Assembly (NCBI GenBank): GCA_026027325.1
Contig: JAMSLZ010000009.1
Location: 806,001-870,000, forward strand
DNA from: Actinomucor elegans
Taxonomy: Eukaryota; Mucoromycota; Mucoromycetes; Mucorales; Mucoraceae
Length of the DNA stretch: 64,000 nt
Direction: 5' to 3'
Positions 48,651 to 61,222 of this stretch are shown here, piece after piece. Position numbers and translations under genes: made by a program. Each line of letters opens with the position of its first letter. Position 1 is the stretch's first letter. The notes under the pieces are model-generated. The model saw only the letters and a program-made list of their open reading frames with translations. It made no database searches and had not been told where the DNA came from.

Positions 48651-51600
48651 TCATACGTTAAAACTCATCACTAAATCCTGGACATGTAATTTGACACATT
48701 TAGAGGACATCCATTCAAAGCGCACCTGCTTGATAATATCTGTAGGGTCTAATGAATCTATGAAAAGCAAATAATGAATATATAACGATAAAAAAAAAGA
48801 ATGAAACTTCGCACTTACTGTCAGGCATGGCAAATGAAAAGGTTTTATGGGGCTTTTGAGATCCAGAGGTCTCTTTGGTGCTCTCACTGGTAGATGATGT
48901 TGGTTTTGGTTGATGACTACCTAGACCATGTGATATACTGCTAGTGATTATACCAAACAGACTCAGGTTTGTATGCCATACGCGTACACTTTGGTCCACC
49001 AACGAACAAGTTGCAATCAACTTGGCATCTGGAGAGAAAGCAAGTACAACAACGGGACCAATATGACCTTCTAAAACTACTGAACGTGTAGCTGTCCGCA
49101 CGTCGTAAATGACAGAAGCGCCTTCTAATGTCCCCACGGCTAACTTTTGAGCACTGCTACTGAAATCAACCAGAGGATAACTATCAAGGCAGAGAGACTG
49201 TTAGTTCCACCATTGTAGAATTCGCTTTTTTTTTTGGTATTTACGTTTTCACAAGATCGTGTAAAATGGATGTAGCAGCTTGCAACATAACTTCTCGCAT
49301 ATGAGGCACATTTGGGTCCAATGTCTTTACTACAGCTTCTACCACACTATATATATGGGAATACAGTAAAGTCGGTTCTTTTCGAATAAACGTGCCTATG
49401 ATTTTTAAACATCGTAACCGCTCATCAAAGGTTTTGGCGTTTGTAGTATCAAATGTCAATGTGCTCATGACCAAAGGCATGTTGGCGATAGAGATCTGAA
49501 AAATGGCGGTTTTGGCGCCGCGACTGACTAATGCCATGACAGGCTGCGATTCGGTGGCGTACATGAACAAGGTACGCAAGACCTCGGCAGCGTTGATGTA
49601 CGTTTCCCATGTTTTGAATCCTTGGCTTAGTAATTCCATTGAAGACAAGGTGCGTGCCATAGCGCCGGTGGAGAGCGTTTGTTCGCCGTCAGCGTTGGTA
49701 TGGTGGCGTGCATCGTCTAATTCAGCATCAGATAACAAGATGGTGAGACTGAGAGCGGTGGATTTGCGGACACGTGGACTAAGTGTCTGTGGTTGGTCAC
49801 AGCCCATGATACCCAAGACGATAGATGCACGAGCCATCATTTGAGGTCCGTTATTATCGGGTGAACTCGATGTAGGCACTATAGAAGAAATGAGTGAGTT
49901 ATTTGGTAGATAAAGATAAAGATAAAACAAAAGACTTACAGAATGCTTCCCAATAATCGACCAAAGATGCTATATCTTGTTGGGATAGACCTGTTACCGC
50001 ACTAGAAAACAATGATCTCGCTATCGTTTTTTTTCTTTATGTTAATAAGCTACTTGTGCATTCAATTGTGCATTTTTACCTGATGGGTCTTGCCAGTATT
50101 TACTTAGGAGGGATAATGAAGGGAATCGATATGATTTACCAATGACCAACGGCAAAGACATGGCATAACCTGAAATCAAATCTGAACTTTTACTTTCTTG
50201 TCCTGCCATAAAAATGATGGCTTTGGCCAAGAGTGCAATGGACAATAATCGATTAGCTGTCATTGATGGAGAAATGGTCCAAGCTACTCGTTCGTTCTTT
50301 AAAGGCGCCAGTATAGACAAATTGCCATTGGCTCTACGGTTGAAGGATTAACAATCATGCTTCATTCATAGTGCTTGATTTGAGTTTACCCTTTTAATCC
50401 GTAACTGATATTTTGACTAATATCTTTGGATAAGTTAAGCGATCTGCAACATATTTCTTCAAAAGCTTCACTGACGTTCCATGAAGTGATGGCAGATACA
50501 ACGGCAGTAATTAATTCCATACGTTTCTCTTTTACTTCTTCTACTTTTTTACGTGTGTCTTCTACGACGTGCTGGTCTGCAGCCATATCAAGAGGATCGT
50601 CTTTGTCGGGTCTGAATGTAAGAATGTCAGGTACTACTGCATCAAACGAAGATGATGACATGGAGGCTTTGAGCACAGGGTGGATAGTCGTGTCAATTTG
50701 TGTTGCATTTTGGTTTAATAATGAAGCACGGGTGTAAATATCATGAACCAAACGACGAATATTGAATGTAAATACTTGAGCAAAGCTTTTAGAGGCATGT
50801 AGAGCTAAAAATGAAAATTAATGAGTCAAAATACAAAGCGCTATGGTTTCATTCTATTACCATTATCGTTGGCCATGATGGATCGAACAGATACAGTTTG
50901 TTTGTTACTATTACCGCCTGACTTTTGAATGGTAGATGCTGTGATATGATTGATGGGCCATCGGTCATCTTCAAGCACATCCTGAGCATTCTTTCCGTGC
51001 AATACGCGATCTAGATGAGCTGTTTGCATCTACAAGTATGTTAATACCTTGTAGGAACGGATTTTCTGAACTTTTGTTTACCTGCCAAACATAGACACTT
51101 TCATCACTATATCCAAACACTAAGTAATCTTCAATTGTTCTCCATTGGATAGTAGTGAGTGGATACGCATTGCCTGGAAATATAAACAGACTATTTTAAA
51201 GGATGGGTTAGACATAGTTGACCTATAATTGGCAAATAACGCTTTACCAAGTCATTGAATCTACGGATATCAAAGCAATAGAATTATCTTTGGCGATAGA
51301 AACAATGCATCCTTTCACGCGGGTATCTTTCTGCTCTGCAGGCTCTATGAACGCGTCTACAGGTAATGAATGCACTGCACAAGACGCGACGTATTTGCCA
51401 TCACTGCATTTACAGGTTAATGAAATAGTCGGTGGTATTGCAGATTAAATACTTACATGAGATTCCATATCTTTACAACGCCATCTTGGCCGCCCGATAG
51501 TAAATACTGTTGTCCTGAAACAAGATGTTCAGGTACAATCAAACAAGTAACTGCGCTACTATGTGCGTTTTCAAATACTCGCACATCGTCACGTTTATCA

Positions 51601-52399
51601 AGATACTTTGAGATTTCGGTCAAGTGCATTAATGCCATGGATAATGGCACAACGCAAATAGTTCCCTTCTCTATTGAATGGATGAGCTTAAAGGTGTTTC
51701 GAGTTTTACTTATTACTTACCATATCCGATGGCTAAATGGTTGGTATTGACAGGAGCAGTGGCAGTGATGTTTCCGAATTGAGGATCGCCTTTATCGATC
51801 AGTGGCCAAATGTCAGAAAAACTTGAATCTAGTTCAGTGTTTAGTAATATATACTTAAGTTTGAAGCTGTCCATACTCACCAACAGTATAATCAATAAGT
51901 TCATTTGCTGTTTCACTTGGGTTATAATGCAAAGGTACGATACTGTAACCAGAAGAATAGGGATGGTTTGACACTGTGATGGCAGACAATTGCTCAGGTT
52001 CTCCCGGTGCAGATAAAATGCAAGTGATGGTATTGCCGGCATGAACAGTATCTATAAGCAAACATCAGCCCACCATTTTATCTTGTAACAAAATAACTTA
52101 CGAGGATTTTTAAAACAATAGGTACGAAGCAAGGTAGCGCTGTAAAACGATTCTTTTTGGTCATTGGTTGACTCTGGAGGATGTAAAACGTAATCAAACA
52201 CTTGACCGCTCTAGTAAAACATGGGTTAAATCACATTCAACCAAATGGATTAAGTTTTTGTTACCAAAGTCCAAATGACAAAGCGGTTTTCACCGAAAAA
52301 AGAACCACCAGCCCAGCTTGTATGAGGTTCAACTGGTATCATGAATTGAGATACAAACTCCATATGTTGCATAGCTAAAATCTATACACTGCTGTAAGC

Positions 52400-52469
<70 letters not shown>

Positions 52470-53488
52470 CTCAGTGGCTTCAAATGTTCATCTTTACCAT
52501 GATATTCTTGCTCGTTAATGTCATACACATTCCAGGCACAAGTGGATTTCCAACCAAATTGAAAGCCGAATCAGATAAAGCTGTGTTATTCAACAGCAAA
52601 GGTTTGTTTGGCACAGTTTTATCTTTATAAATGATATGTTTTGTCGCGTCAAAATCCCAAATGTCTAACCTTCCATCAATGGTAACAGTCAATAGCCTGG
52701 AGCGTTTTGTATCTATTGCCCAGTCAATAAAACACAAGCGCGTATAGTATTTTGTTTAGATTTACCTGGATCATAGAAATCCATGCATGTAACCCAATTT
52801 GAGTGACCGCCCCAAACTCGAACAACCTATGAATAAGAAAGGTTTAGCATGATCAACCAAGTCTGCATACCATATGATCTTACTTCCAATGTAGCAGCAT
52901 TTAATATAGATATCTCATTGGCTTGTCCGCAACAAAAGATATGTCTATCCGAAAACTGGGTATGTTTAATGTCAGGTATTTAATAGCTTTTACTTAAGGT
53001 TTACCTTGGGAAAGATTTTGAGTAAACGCGGTATGCCATAAAAGCCGTTCGGATTCACGGCTTGACAGCGTCCGTCAGAAGCATTCCAGCGCGTAATTTC
53101 ACTTTTATGATACATTATGAATATTAATGATCATTAGAATAGATAATGATAGATTTTACCCATCTTCTGATGCACTAATCAAGACATCTTCTGATTTCGA
53201 TAGAGCATCAGTTTCTGTTTTCACAACACACAATGCAACCACTGCAGTTTTATGACCCACTAAAAGAAATTTATGCTATTCCAAATAATAAGCACCTGTC
53301 CAGAAACTATAACGTATGTATATGTATACCTGAAGCATAGAAGGGTCATGCTCAGATAAGGTATAAACCCAGATATGGCCATCTTTTTGTCCAGCATAAA
53401 CGTTCGGGTAACTACAGGTAATACATGTTGTATTTGGGTTGGAAAAGTTATGCCAGACGACTAGAGGCAGTGAGACTGAAGAGGCCAT
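48651..53488 (-). CDS. WDR7: WDR7/rabconnectin-3-beta-like WD-repeat protein
   Basis: Very long WD40 protein of well over 1,200 residues from many exons. The N-terminus MASSVSLPLVVWHNF with CSYPNVYAGQKDGHIWVYTL matches the start of WDR7. Further matching parts are ILNAATLEVVRVWGGHSNWV, LLSGGQDGVVKIWNLM, the marked motif WQMQTAHLDRVLHGKNAQDV, a helical middle region (about 49240-50750), and the C-terminal repeats VIYDVRTATRSVVLEGHIGP and FSPDAKLIATCSLVDQSVRV. It ends QDLVMSFNV at TGA 48651-48653. WDR7 with DMXL/Rav1 promotes V-ATPase assembly and acidification in animals (established); the same role is inferred here. One intron carries a 60-A run on the plus strand (sense poly-T). A dead transposase lies just upstream of the start. 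Exon edges were not all resolved. Confidence 0.85.
52406..52465. repeat. Poly(A) tract of 60 in a WDR7 intron
   Basis: 60 consecutive A on the plus strand, read as poly-T in the gene. It lies about 25-30 bp before the acceptor, where a pyrimidine tract is expected. Confidence 0.9.
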
Positions 53489-53608
53489 ACAACGTTTAAA
53501 GAAAAAAAAAGAGAGAAAAGAAGGCAAAGAAGAAAGCCTTATGCCCGTCAACTTGTGACGATGACTTTACCTGATGATGATTCGGCTATTCAAATACGCT
53601 GCATGTAT

Positions 53609-53610
<2 letters not shown>

Positions 53611-53643
<33 letters not shown>
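53611..53643. repeat. Poly(A) tract of 33 next to the transposase remnant
   Basis: 33 consecutive A immediately at the C-terminal side of the decayed transposase, about 120 bp upstream of the WDR7 ATG. Confidence 0.9.
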
Positions 53644-53645
<2 letters not shown>

Positions 53646-54919
53646 GTATGTAAACCCAGCTAGAATCCATTTCTGCGACCTCATCAACTTTATCGAGGTC
53701 TACAGTACCATCTACATTACAAAGTTCATCTTGATGGGCTATGCACTGTAAGACACATTTTTTCCAAGCAGAGAGCAGCGATTTTTCTAGTATATTTTTT
53801 AATGAGTTCACCAGCTTTTCTCTCAAGATAGAAGCTGTCTCCTCAGGATCAGGACTATAGGCAATCGGATGTCTCACTATTGCTCATACCTTCTCAATTG
53901 GCTGCACCTCTGGATGATATGGAGGGATAAATAGTAATCTATGCCCATAAAGAGTAGCAATATTGTAGCATGCGAATTGCGGCTTTATTTGCAAACCTTT
54001 TATAGCCTGCAAAAGTGCCTTTTTTGTAGGCACTTTACCTATTTTATTGTTGGAAGGCATCGAAAGATTATTTTGCAAAAATCAATCGATGGTCTCACTC
54101 TTATTTAATGCAGCAGTCGGTACTGGTTTTTTGATAAGATGCGCTGTCCATATGAATGATACAAGAACCATAGGATTGAACTGCGTGACAGATAGTATTG
54201 AACAAATGCTCGAACTTTTCAGCATTAAAGTACTCATAATAGTCAACGTATAGATTTTTGTTACTTTGGACAGTTCATACATTCACACATTCTTGAATGA
54301 TTTCTACTCTTCGCCCTTGACCCTCTTTGAAGACAATGAAGACGGCGAATATTACAAGTATCGGCTTTCTCCTGCCTTCATTTATAATACCTCATAGCCT
54401 TACCCAGGTACGTCCTGTAGAATCATTTACATGATAGTAATACTCGCTAAGAAACACTTCAGGTTGATTGGAGTTGAATTTGCCGTTAATATTGGCTAAA
54501 CGCTGGTTAACATAGAATTATTTGTATGGCATATTTGTAGGTGAATCATGAAGGATGTTTCTTCTAATACCCTTTTCATACTTAAAACCTAAAATATGAA
54601 TATCTCGTAAGAGTATACTATATAAGGCTTTAATATGAAACGCGTCTTCTAACACCTTCATTGTCCATTTAATAGTATTGCCTTTGCCACTTTCGTTGTT
54701 ATGAAGAATGATTTCTTCTAAGATAAAACTATATTCCGGATCAAAACATCCTGGTTGACTAGCAGATTTATTTTTGGAAATTTTCGTAGGGTGATTATAT
54801 ATATGAATGGCCTTTCTTGAGGCGTGTTCAGAAACACCATAGACCTTCATAAGAAGATTCCGTTTTTTTGGGGCTGCGATACTTTCTGCTTTCAAATTTT
54901 GTTTCCAAAAGAACACCAT
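53644..54919 (-). pseudogene. Inactivated DDE transposase (IS630/Tc1-mariner-like)
   Basis: Minus-strand remains of a DDE-type transposase. The N-terminal part (54518-54919, ATG at 54917-54919) has a helix-turn-helix-like region, ILEEIILHNNESGKGNTIKW. Then come FKEGQGRRVEIIQECVN and YYEYFNAEKFEHLFNTI, a catalytic-Asp strand CIIHMDSA, and the DDE_3-type block LLFIPPYHPEVQPIEKV with the final Glu. Breaks seen: a TAA after MPYK (54518-54520), TGA codons where Trp is expected after PIEKV and before FLQNN, and a one-base frame change just after HMDSA. The three stops are all explainable by C-to-T type changes (CAA to TAA, TGG to TGA). Terminal inverted repeats were not found. Superfamily assignment is by motif only. 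Confidence 0.8.
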
Positions 54920-57032
54920 AAAAATGGGTCAAAAACTTGTAAGCGTCATTTGACAAATGTACATTTTTCGTTGTTTCAGTGGGAGATTGCATATTTTTTT
55001 TAGCTGAATATGATTAATAAAACTCAAGTAGTTAGATCTTTGTCTCTTTTTTAAGGAACAATGATTTTTTTTGAAAACAATTCTAGTAGCAAGACTTTAA
55101 TTGTGCTATATTTGTAACAGTGGCTGGACATTTCATTCTTCATAGTGTATTTGGTTGGTTCTGAGATCACCTATTTTATCCACTTGAACAAGCAATATGC
55201 CCTCAATGTGCTTTAGCCAATGGATTCTAATGAAAACACAATTAAGATTAATGTCTTTGCTTAAGCAGGTAGCATAGAAGCGCTGGAATACTGTTTTGTT
55301 GTATCATCGAGTATGAATGAAGGCCAGAGCCACCAATCAGGAACGACAGCCTTGCCTTAATTGTTTACGATGTTGAATTTTGGTAGATTTCGCCTGAAAG
55401 ACCACATTTGATTACCTATGTATGTTCATAACAAGCTTTTTTGTACCCCTTGAGACTTTTTTTAAAGGTTAATATATGAATAACGATTGGCATTACATAA
55501 GAGTACCTATTTTATATGAAATAAATGATGTAGTAATGAGCAATAGATCTCTCCCCCAATCTCGGTCAAATGCTGCTTCCGAATAAGCATTTCATATTCA
55601 TAACAGCCATTACTTCTGATAAAACCTTTATGTAATTAAAATATGGTGGCTATCTTATACGATTAGGCATAAATTGAGTATATATTTTATTCGACAAATA
55701 TCAGTCTAATAGAGCATCTGATTAATACACCATGCTTGAAAAAAGCAATTGGTTCTGCTACTGTCTTTAGGTAACTGAAGCGCAAAAGTTATATTACGCT
55801 ATGAGCACTTAGATAATTGAATATTATACATAATGCAAGTATATACCGAGCTACCTGAATAAGATATCCAGCCTTCTATCAGTATTGATAGTATATCCAA
55901 AGCATCCCAAAAGCGCTTGAGAAATTATGGCGCTTTATGCGATTTTTATCAGTCAAAGAATAGGATTCATCAGCAGAGATTTTACCAACTACAGAATACC
56001 AAGTTTTACAGCGAGCTGTGCTAAAAAAAAAAGGCAGTTTACAGTATTTTAACGAGACAATGATAAGTAATAGTGTGAATACATGCGCCAGTTTTTATTT
56101 GTGCTTATTTCCTTTTCATTAGAGAACACTACCAATGAGGTCTATTTTATTTATTGATGTCAAAGGGACTGAAGTAGGTTATACTATAAAAGGTTTTCTC
56201 AGGTACGGTGGCTTCAAGAAGCAAATACATCAAAGCCGACATGCTGATACATGTATAGCAAATGAAAACTATACCTTACAGACATGAATATACTGTTTCT
56301 CCCAGCTGAATTACATGTTATGTCGTAATAATATCAAATGCAAATAGGACATAGTCATAGTTGAAGATCTGTTGACCTGTAAAAACTCAAAGTGTGCTCA
56401 TGTATCAAACAAAAAATCAGCATAGGCAAGAATCTCTCTGCCTTTACTCACCATCGATATATATGTGGGCTTGAGTTACGTGTTTTTTAGTCTATCTTTT
56501 GTAAAAGAATGAGTCGATTCTACACTGAATATATTCAAGATACGTCATCCTTCTTTTGAGAAAGAGAATGGCTACCCTACAAGATACATATATAAAAAAA
56601 ACGAAACTTTGATTTACCTATCATATGCCTTTTTCTTTTTCTTTTTTTTTTATTTTTTATTGTATGCGTGAAAATCTAGAAACTCCGAGTGTCTCGTACA
56701 CTGGTGATGATGATCCATGATATTCGAGCTCAGTCTTCGTCATGAGGATAATGATGGAAATGACACTTTTAGGAGCAAAGAATGGTGATACATGAGGGTT
56801 GAAAGGAAAGAAGTCTGAATTACTCTGTGTAACTAGAGTATTTCAAAAAGGATCATTGACGCGTTTCATTGTGTAGAGCTAATACAGTCAAGTTTAAAAA
56901 CCAAGTCAAATACCCTCTCAAGTATGATCTCCGCTGTTTATTTTATTTTTTCAATCTCGTTTGACTGGTATATTTCTTTTTTTCCTTTTTTTCAAACGGT
57001 TTTTTTATTATAAAAAAACTAATCTCGACACT
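54920..57032. other. Intergenic, GSK3 upstream region
   Basis: 2.1 kb, AT-rich. Contains a repeat-family copy (55543-55625) and T/C-rich stretches near 56630-56660 and 56940-57000 before the GSK3 ATG. No gene recognised. Confidence 0.55.
55543..55625 (+). repeat. Interspersed repeat family, copy 11
   Basis: Words: AGATCTCTCCCCCAATCTCG, then GTCAAATGCTGC, TTCCGAATAAGC, ATTACTTCTGATAAAA. Confidence 0.5.
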
Positions 57033-58487
57033 ATGACAGGCAAGTTGCGTGAACACTTTTGAAAGCTAAAGCTAATAGACTTTTATTATTTAGCTCACCA
57101 TGAAAAGACGATTAAAGTGGTTGCAAAGGATGCTAGAAGTGGCAAACAAATCAAAATTGAATATGTAAATAAGAAGATTACTGGTAATGGATCATTTGGT
57201 GTAGTGTATCAAACGCGACTTGTTGAAACCAATGAGGATGCTGCTATTAAAAAAGTGCTGCAAGATAGACGGTTCAAGGTAAAATAATAATAATAATAAT
57301 AATACATTAGTGGAGGGGGGGGGGGGTGTGAACATATGTACTGAAGGTTTGATATAGAACCGTGAATTACAAATTATGCGCTTGGTGAATCATCCCAACG
57401 TTTGTCAGTTGAAATCTTACTTTTACAATCAAGTTGAGAACAAGGAAGACGAAGTATACTTAAATCTAGTCATGGAGTATGTACCAGATACGTTATATAG
57501 AGCGACAAGACACTATTCTAAAGCAAAGCAGCACATGCCCATGATTTTGGTTCAAGTTTACATGTATCAAGTCTTGAGATCATTGGCCTATATTCATTCT
57601 CTTGGTATTTGTCACCGTGATATCAAACCGCAAAATGTCTTGTTAGATCCAGTAACTGCTATATGTAAAATGTGTGATTTTGGAAGGTAACCTCGAGATA
57701 AAAAAAAAAAACTAGCGTGTATTTGATTGCTAATGTCTAGCTAGTGCCAAAATTCTTGTTCCAGGCGAACCCAATGTTTCCTATATTTGCTCTCGCTATT
57801 ATCGTGCTCCAGAGCTCATCTTTGGTGCAACGAATTATACTCTCAATATTGATGTTTGGTCAACAGGTTGTGTAATGGCAGAATTAATCTTGGGCCAACC
57901 TTTCTTTCCTGGTGAGAGTGGTATTGATCAGTTGGTGGAAATCATCAAGATATTAGGTACACCTTCAAAAGATCAAATTGCTGCCATGAACGCAAGCTAT
58001 GTGGAGCATCGTTTCCCATTAATCAAACCTCATCCTTTATCAACCGTACGTAGCTGCAGTGATATATATATATATATATACATGTATTATTTTACTAATG
58101 CAGTCCTTTAGATATTTACTACTGCTAATGTAGAGGCAGTGGATTTATTATCTCGTATGTTACAATACCATCCTCAACAGAGAATTACTGCTATTGAAGC
58201 ATTATGTCACCCTTTCTTTGATCCTATCCGGGATCCCAACACAAGATTGCCTAGCGGACAACCTTTACCACCAGTCTTGAACTTTACAAGAGAAGGTAAA
58301 AATCAGGGGAACTTTGAGAGTGTACAATGACTAAGCTTTCTTTATAGAACTATCTATTCGACCTGATTTAATTAGAAGACTAGTTCCACCACATTGTGAA
58401 CAAGAGCTTTTAGCTCAAGGAATTGATATTCACAATTTTGAACCTATTCCACTTGATCAAATGAAGATATCTCCCTCAGCCATTTAG
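57033..58487 (+). CDS. GSK3: Glycogen synthase kinase 3 (GSK3/shaggy)
   Basis: Ser/Thr kinase of the CMGC group with roles in glycogen control, stress and developmental signalling. Seen: [14 protein letters not shown] (glycine loop), [20 protein letters not shown] (Lys), [14 protein letters not shown] (catalytic loop), CDFGSAK, the activating-Tyr loop [40 protein letters not shown], and a C-terminal lobe with [16 protein letters not shown]. All catalytic residues are present. The N-terminus [15 protein letters not shown] is obtained only by removing a GC-AG intron at 57040-57093, which interrupts codon 3. Further introns lie at about 57280-57358 (with 12 G in a row), 57688-57742, 58048-58113 and 58295-58348. 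TAG stop at 58485-58487. Confidence 0.95.
57040..57093 (+). other. GC-AG intron in GSK3
   Basis: Exon 1 ends ATGACAG and is followed by GCAAGT, the known consensus of GC-type donors; the acceptor is ATTATTTAG. Removal gives ATG ACA GCT CAC in frame with the kinase. A GT donor in the neighbourhood does not give an open frame. Confidence 0.75.
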
Positions 58488-59052
58488 AGCTAATTCTCGT
58501 AAATACTATATACATACACTTTTTTTTTTCTTTTTTTTTTTCTACATATAACTTATTACAGGTCTTTGTTTTTTTTTTCCAAACTCGCGTAATTTAAACT
58601 CTTTTTCCACTATAGCAAGCTTGTGTGAACTTGCTTTAGAACCCCTGTCAAATAACGCGCGATTTAACAAACAAAATTGCCTTTTCAAGTTAATGGGCTG
58701 GGATTTTCTCTACACCAGTGAAAACGAACGCATTTTTGTGTTACTTTGTGGCATTAAGGAATCTCATCTTTTTTGGTTGAGTCATTTATTTTTGGCCTCT
58801 CTTCCCAGAAAAAAGCATCTAACAGATTCTATTGATCACAAGCCCAAAGCACACTTAGCTTATAGTTTGTAGGTTATCAAATTTGGCTTTATTTTATCCA
58901 TGGTAAATGTTATCGAATAGATTTTTTTATAATCCGATGCTTTATTTGAGATAAAAAAAAACAATTCATTGGTTTCCGATGATTGCAGATTTATAAATGA
59001 AAGTAGATCTTTTAGACATGATCGCAATTGACATAGATCTGTCGCTTTACTA

Positions 59053-59125
59053 GATGTAGTGGCCTATTCTGAACATGGCCAACTCATCAAATGCCACATT
59101 GGAACATGCTCGGTTGAGATCATAC
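59053..59125 (-). repeat. Interspersed repeat family, copy 12
   Basis: Minus-strand words: ATGATCTCAACCGAGC, CCAATGTGGCATTTGATGAG, CCATGTTCAGAATAGGCC, ACTACATCTAGTAAA. Confidence 0.55.
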
Positions 59126-60342
59126 AAGTTGAAATATCGCGCCAATTGTCGGTTTCTGGGCTCTAATTTTTGTTAAATTGGGGTAATTTTTATATGAAGA
59201 ATAGAATCATTGTATACAGACCGATGAGCATAGTTATGAACTTTTTAGTACAAATAGACACTGTATAGAGCTTTATTTGCTTTCAAATAATGTAGTTTTA
59301 ACATAAAAATCGATAGTAAAAATATGCTTCAGAGGGAGGGGGAAGCTATATCGGAGTTTATTAGCAGCTGCTCACACAACTCGATGACTATGATAACAAG
59401 TTCAATCGAAAATGAATGCTTTATTCTACTAGCTATTCATAAATTAAGGATATGGATTGGTTTTTTTTTTTTGGTTGATCTATATATAGTTCTATATTTG
59501 AAAGATTATTTTAATTGAAGGTACTATGGATGTATCATGTGAATCTCAGTTGCTTGGTGAAACTGACACTCTGTGGATCGCCACCAGTGTAGATCAATAT
59601 AAATCAACGTTTATAGTATCTATTTCTTTTGTTCACTGACATGTCAGTAAGCACTAGACCCTCTACGCTGTATTATACAAAAACTAATGAGTAGAAATTG
59701 AATATTCAGCTTGGTTTGTGGGCAATAGGTTGGTCCTGTGCTTTGATTTTTACCCTTCAGATTTTATGACGGTATATGTAACGTTGCATATGACGAACAT
59801 AATTACTATAAAATACTGTGTACATCAATTTAGGGACGTGCTGATTGGTGAAATATGTGCATACCGGGTGATTTGTTTCAAGTGCTACCAAACCAGTCCG
59901 TAAAAAGTGGTGCGATGATATTTGGATCGTCACAACAATGGATTCCGACAGATCAGATCTATAGTTGGTGTTAAACTTTTTTTGTAGGTAAACTAAATCA
60001 ATATACTAAAAAAAACTTGCATAATTCTTTCGTCCTGAAACAAGCCTTGGAGCAATTTACTAATAACCCTTTTTTTTTTACCGGACAATATCGGTTCTGT
60101 CGGAAAATCGTATTGACTATTTCGGGAAAACGAATACACAATGCAATTCTTTGACATTTAGACGCGTTATAGAGTGAGTATATTGTAAAGGGATGAATAG
60201 GTGATCTAAGGGCGTGAATTAAATTCATTGAATAAAGTCAGCAAAGAAACATTGGTTTCAAGCGATAATAAATCGATTCATTAGAAGGATTCCGCATAGA
60301 CCTTTCCAAAGGTGCCTCGGCGGATAATAGAATTAGCTTTAC

Positions 60343-60349
60343 TATAAAA
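60343..60349 (+). promoter_or_regulatory. TATA box of the short universal stress protein gene
   Basis: TATAAAA about 75 bp upstream of the ATG at 60423, followed by a CT/AC-rich leader. Confidence 0.5.
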
Positions 60350-60422
60350 CCTCCTCATTTCTTCTCATGTCTTTTGATTGCTATATATCTCTCTCACACG
60401 TACACATACACACAAAACTATT

Positions 60423-61101
60423 ATGCCAAACTCACTTGTAGTTGATGAATCTTTCCATCCTGACACTGATCATAAGGAATTGAAGCGTATTGTAGCTATC
60501 AGTATTGATGAAGACTCTGCTGAATATGTTTATGACTGGGCTATGAACAATTTCATTAATCCTGCTACTGATCTAGTAAGTTAAATCAATCGCTGTCAAA
60601 GATATAGATATCTGACAAAAACATTATCTAGGTTATTTTTTTAAACTGTCGCACAGTTGATGCTCCTGTCGCTCCATACTTTAATCCTACAGGCTTTGTT
60701 GAAGAATGGGATGATAAGAAAAAGAACAAAAGTCATGCATTACTCAAAGCTTATGCAGACAGATTGAAACCATATAATGTAAGTATTATCTTTCTGGCAA
60801 TAAAAAATAAGGAGAGTGAGAACTTCATATACTGAGATTTTCTCATTAGGGGGCTGTTCGAGCTATTGCTTTGTTGGGCGAGCCAAAGCTTGAAATTGTT
60901 CGCAAAGTGACAGAACTCAAGGCGGACGTGCTACTGATGGGCTCTCGCGGATTGGGCACAGTTAAAAGAGCGCTCCTGGGCAGCGTGAGCGACTATTGTG
61001 TGCATCACAGTCCTTGTACAGTTATTACTATCAAAGCACACCCTACACATCCTGAAGGAAAACACGAATACAAGAGTATTTTCCAAAGAAAATCCCAATA
61101 A
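60423..61101 (+). CDS. Short universal stress protein (UspA family)
   Basis: Single-domain UspA-type protein of about 185 residues from three exons. It starts MPNSLVVDESFHPDTDHKEL, then RIVAISIDEDSAEYVYDWAM (strand 1, acidic residue), VILFLNCRTVDAP, and the ATP-binding signature G-2x-G-9x-GS in GSRGLGTVKRALLGSVS, then VHHSPCTVITIKA. Introns at about 60578-60631 and 60780-60849. The signature is intact, so nucleotide binding is predicted. It lacks the long acidic head of the paralogue at 25300-26638. The ATG at 60423 was chosen because no ATG lies upstream in frame. Confidence 0.9.
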
Positions 61102-61222
61102 ACTTATTTATTATAATGACTAAATCTATTCTTTACAAGCTACACATTCTGACTTATCATTTGATTTTTGTCTATGTAATATGTCAAACCTTCTGTTAGC
61201 AGAGCTTGAGTTATAAAACTAC

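Larger units (their letters stand above)
58488..60422. other. Intergenic
   Basis: 1.9 kb between GSK3 and the short universal stress protein gene, both plus strand. Holds a repeat-family copy at 59053-59125 and the downstream gene's TATA box. Short ORFs here are not supported. Confidence 0.55.
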
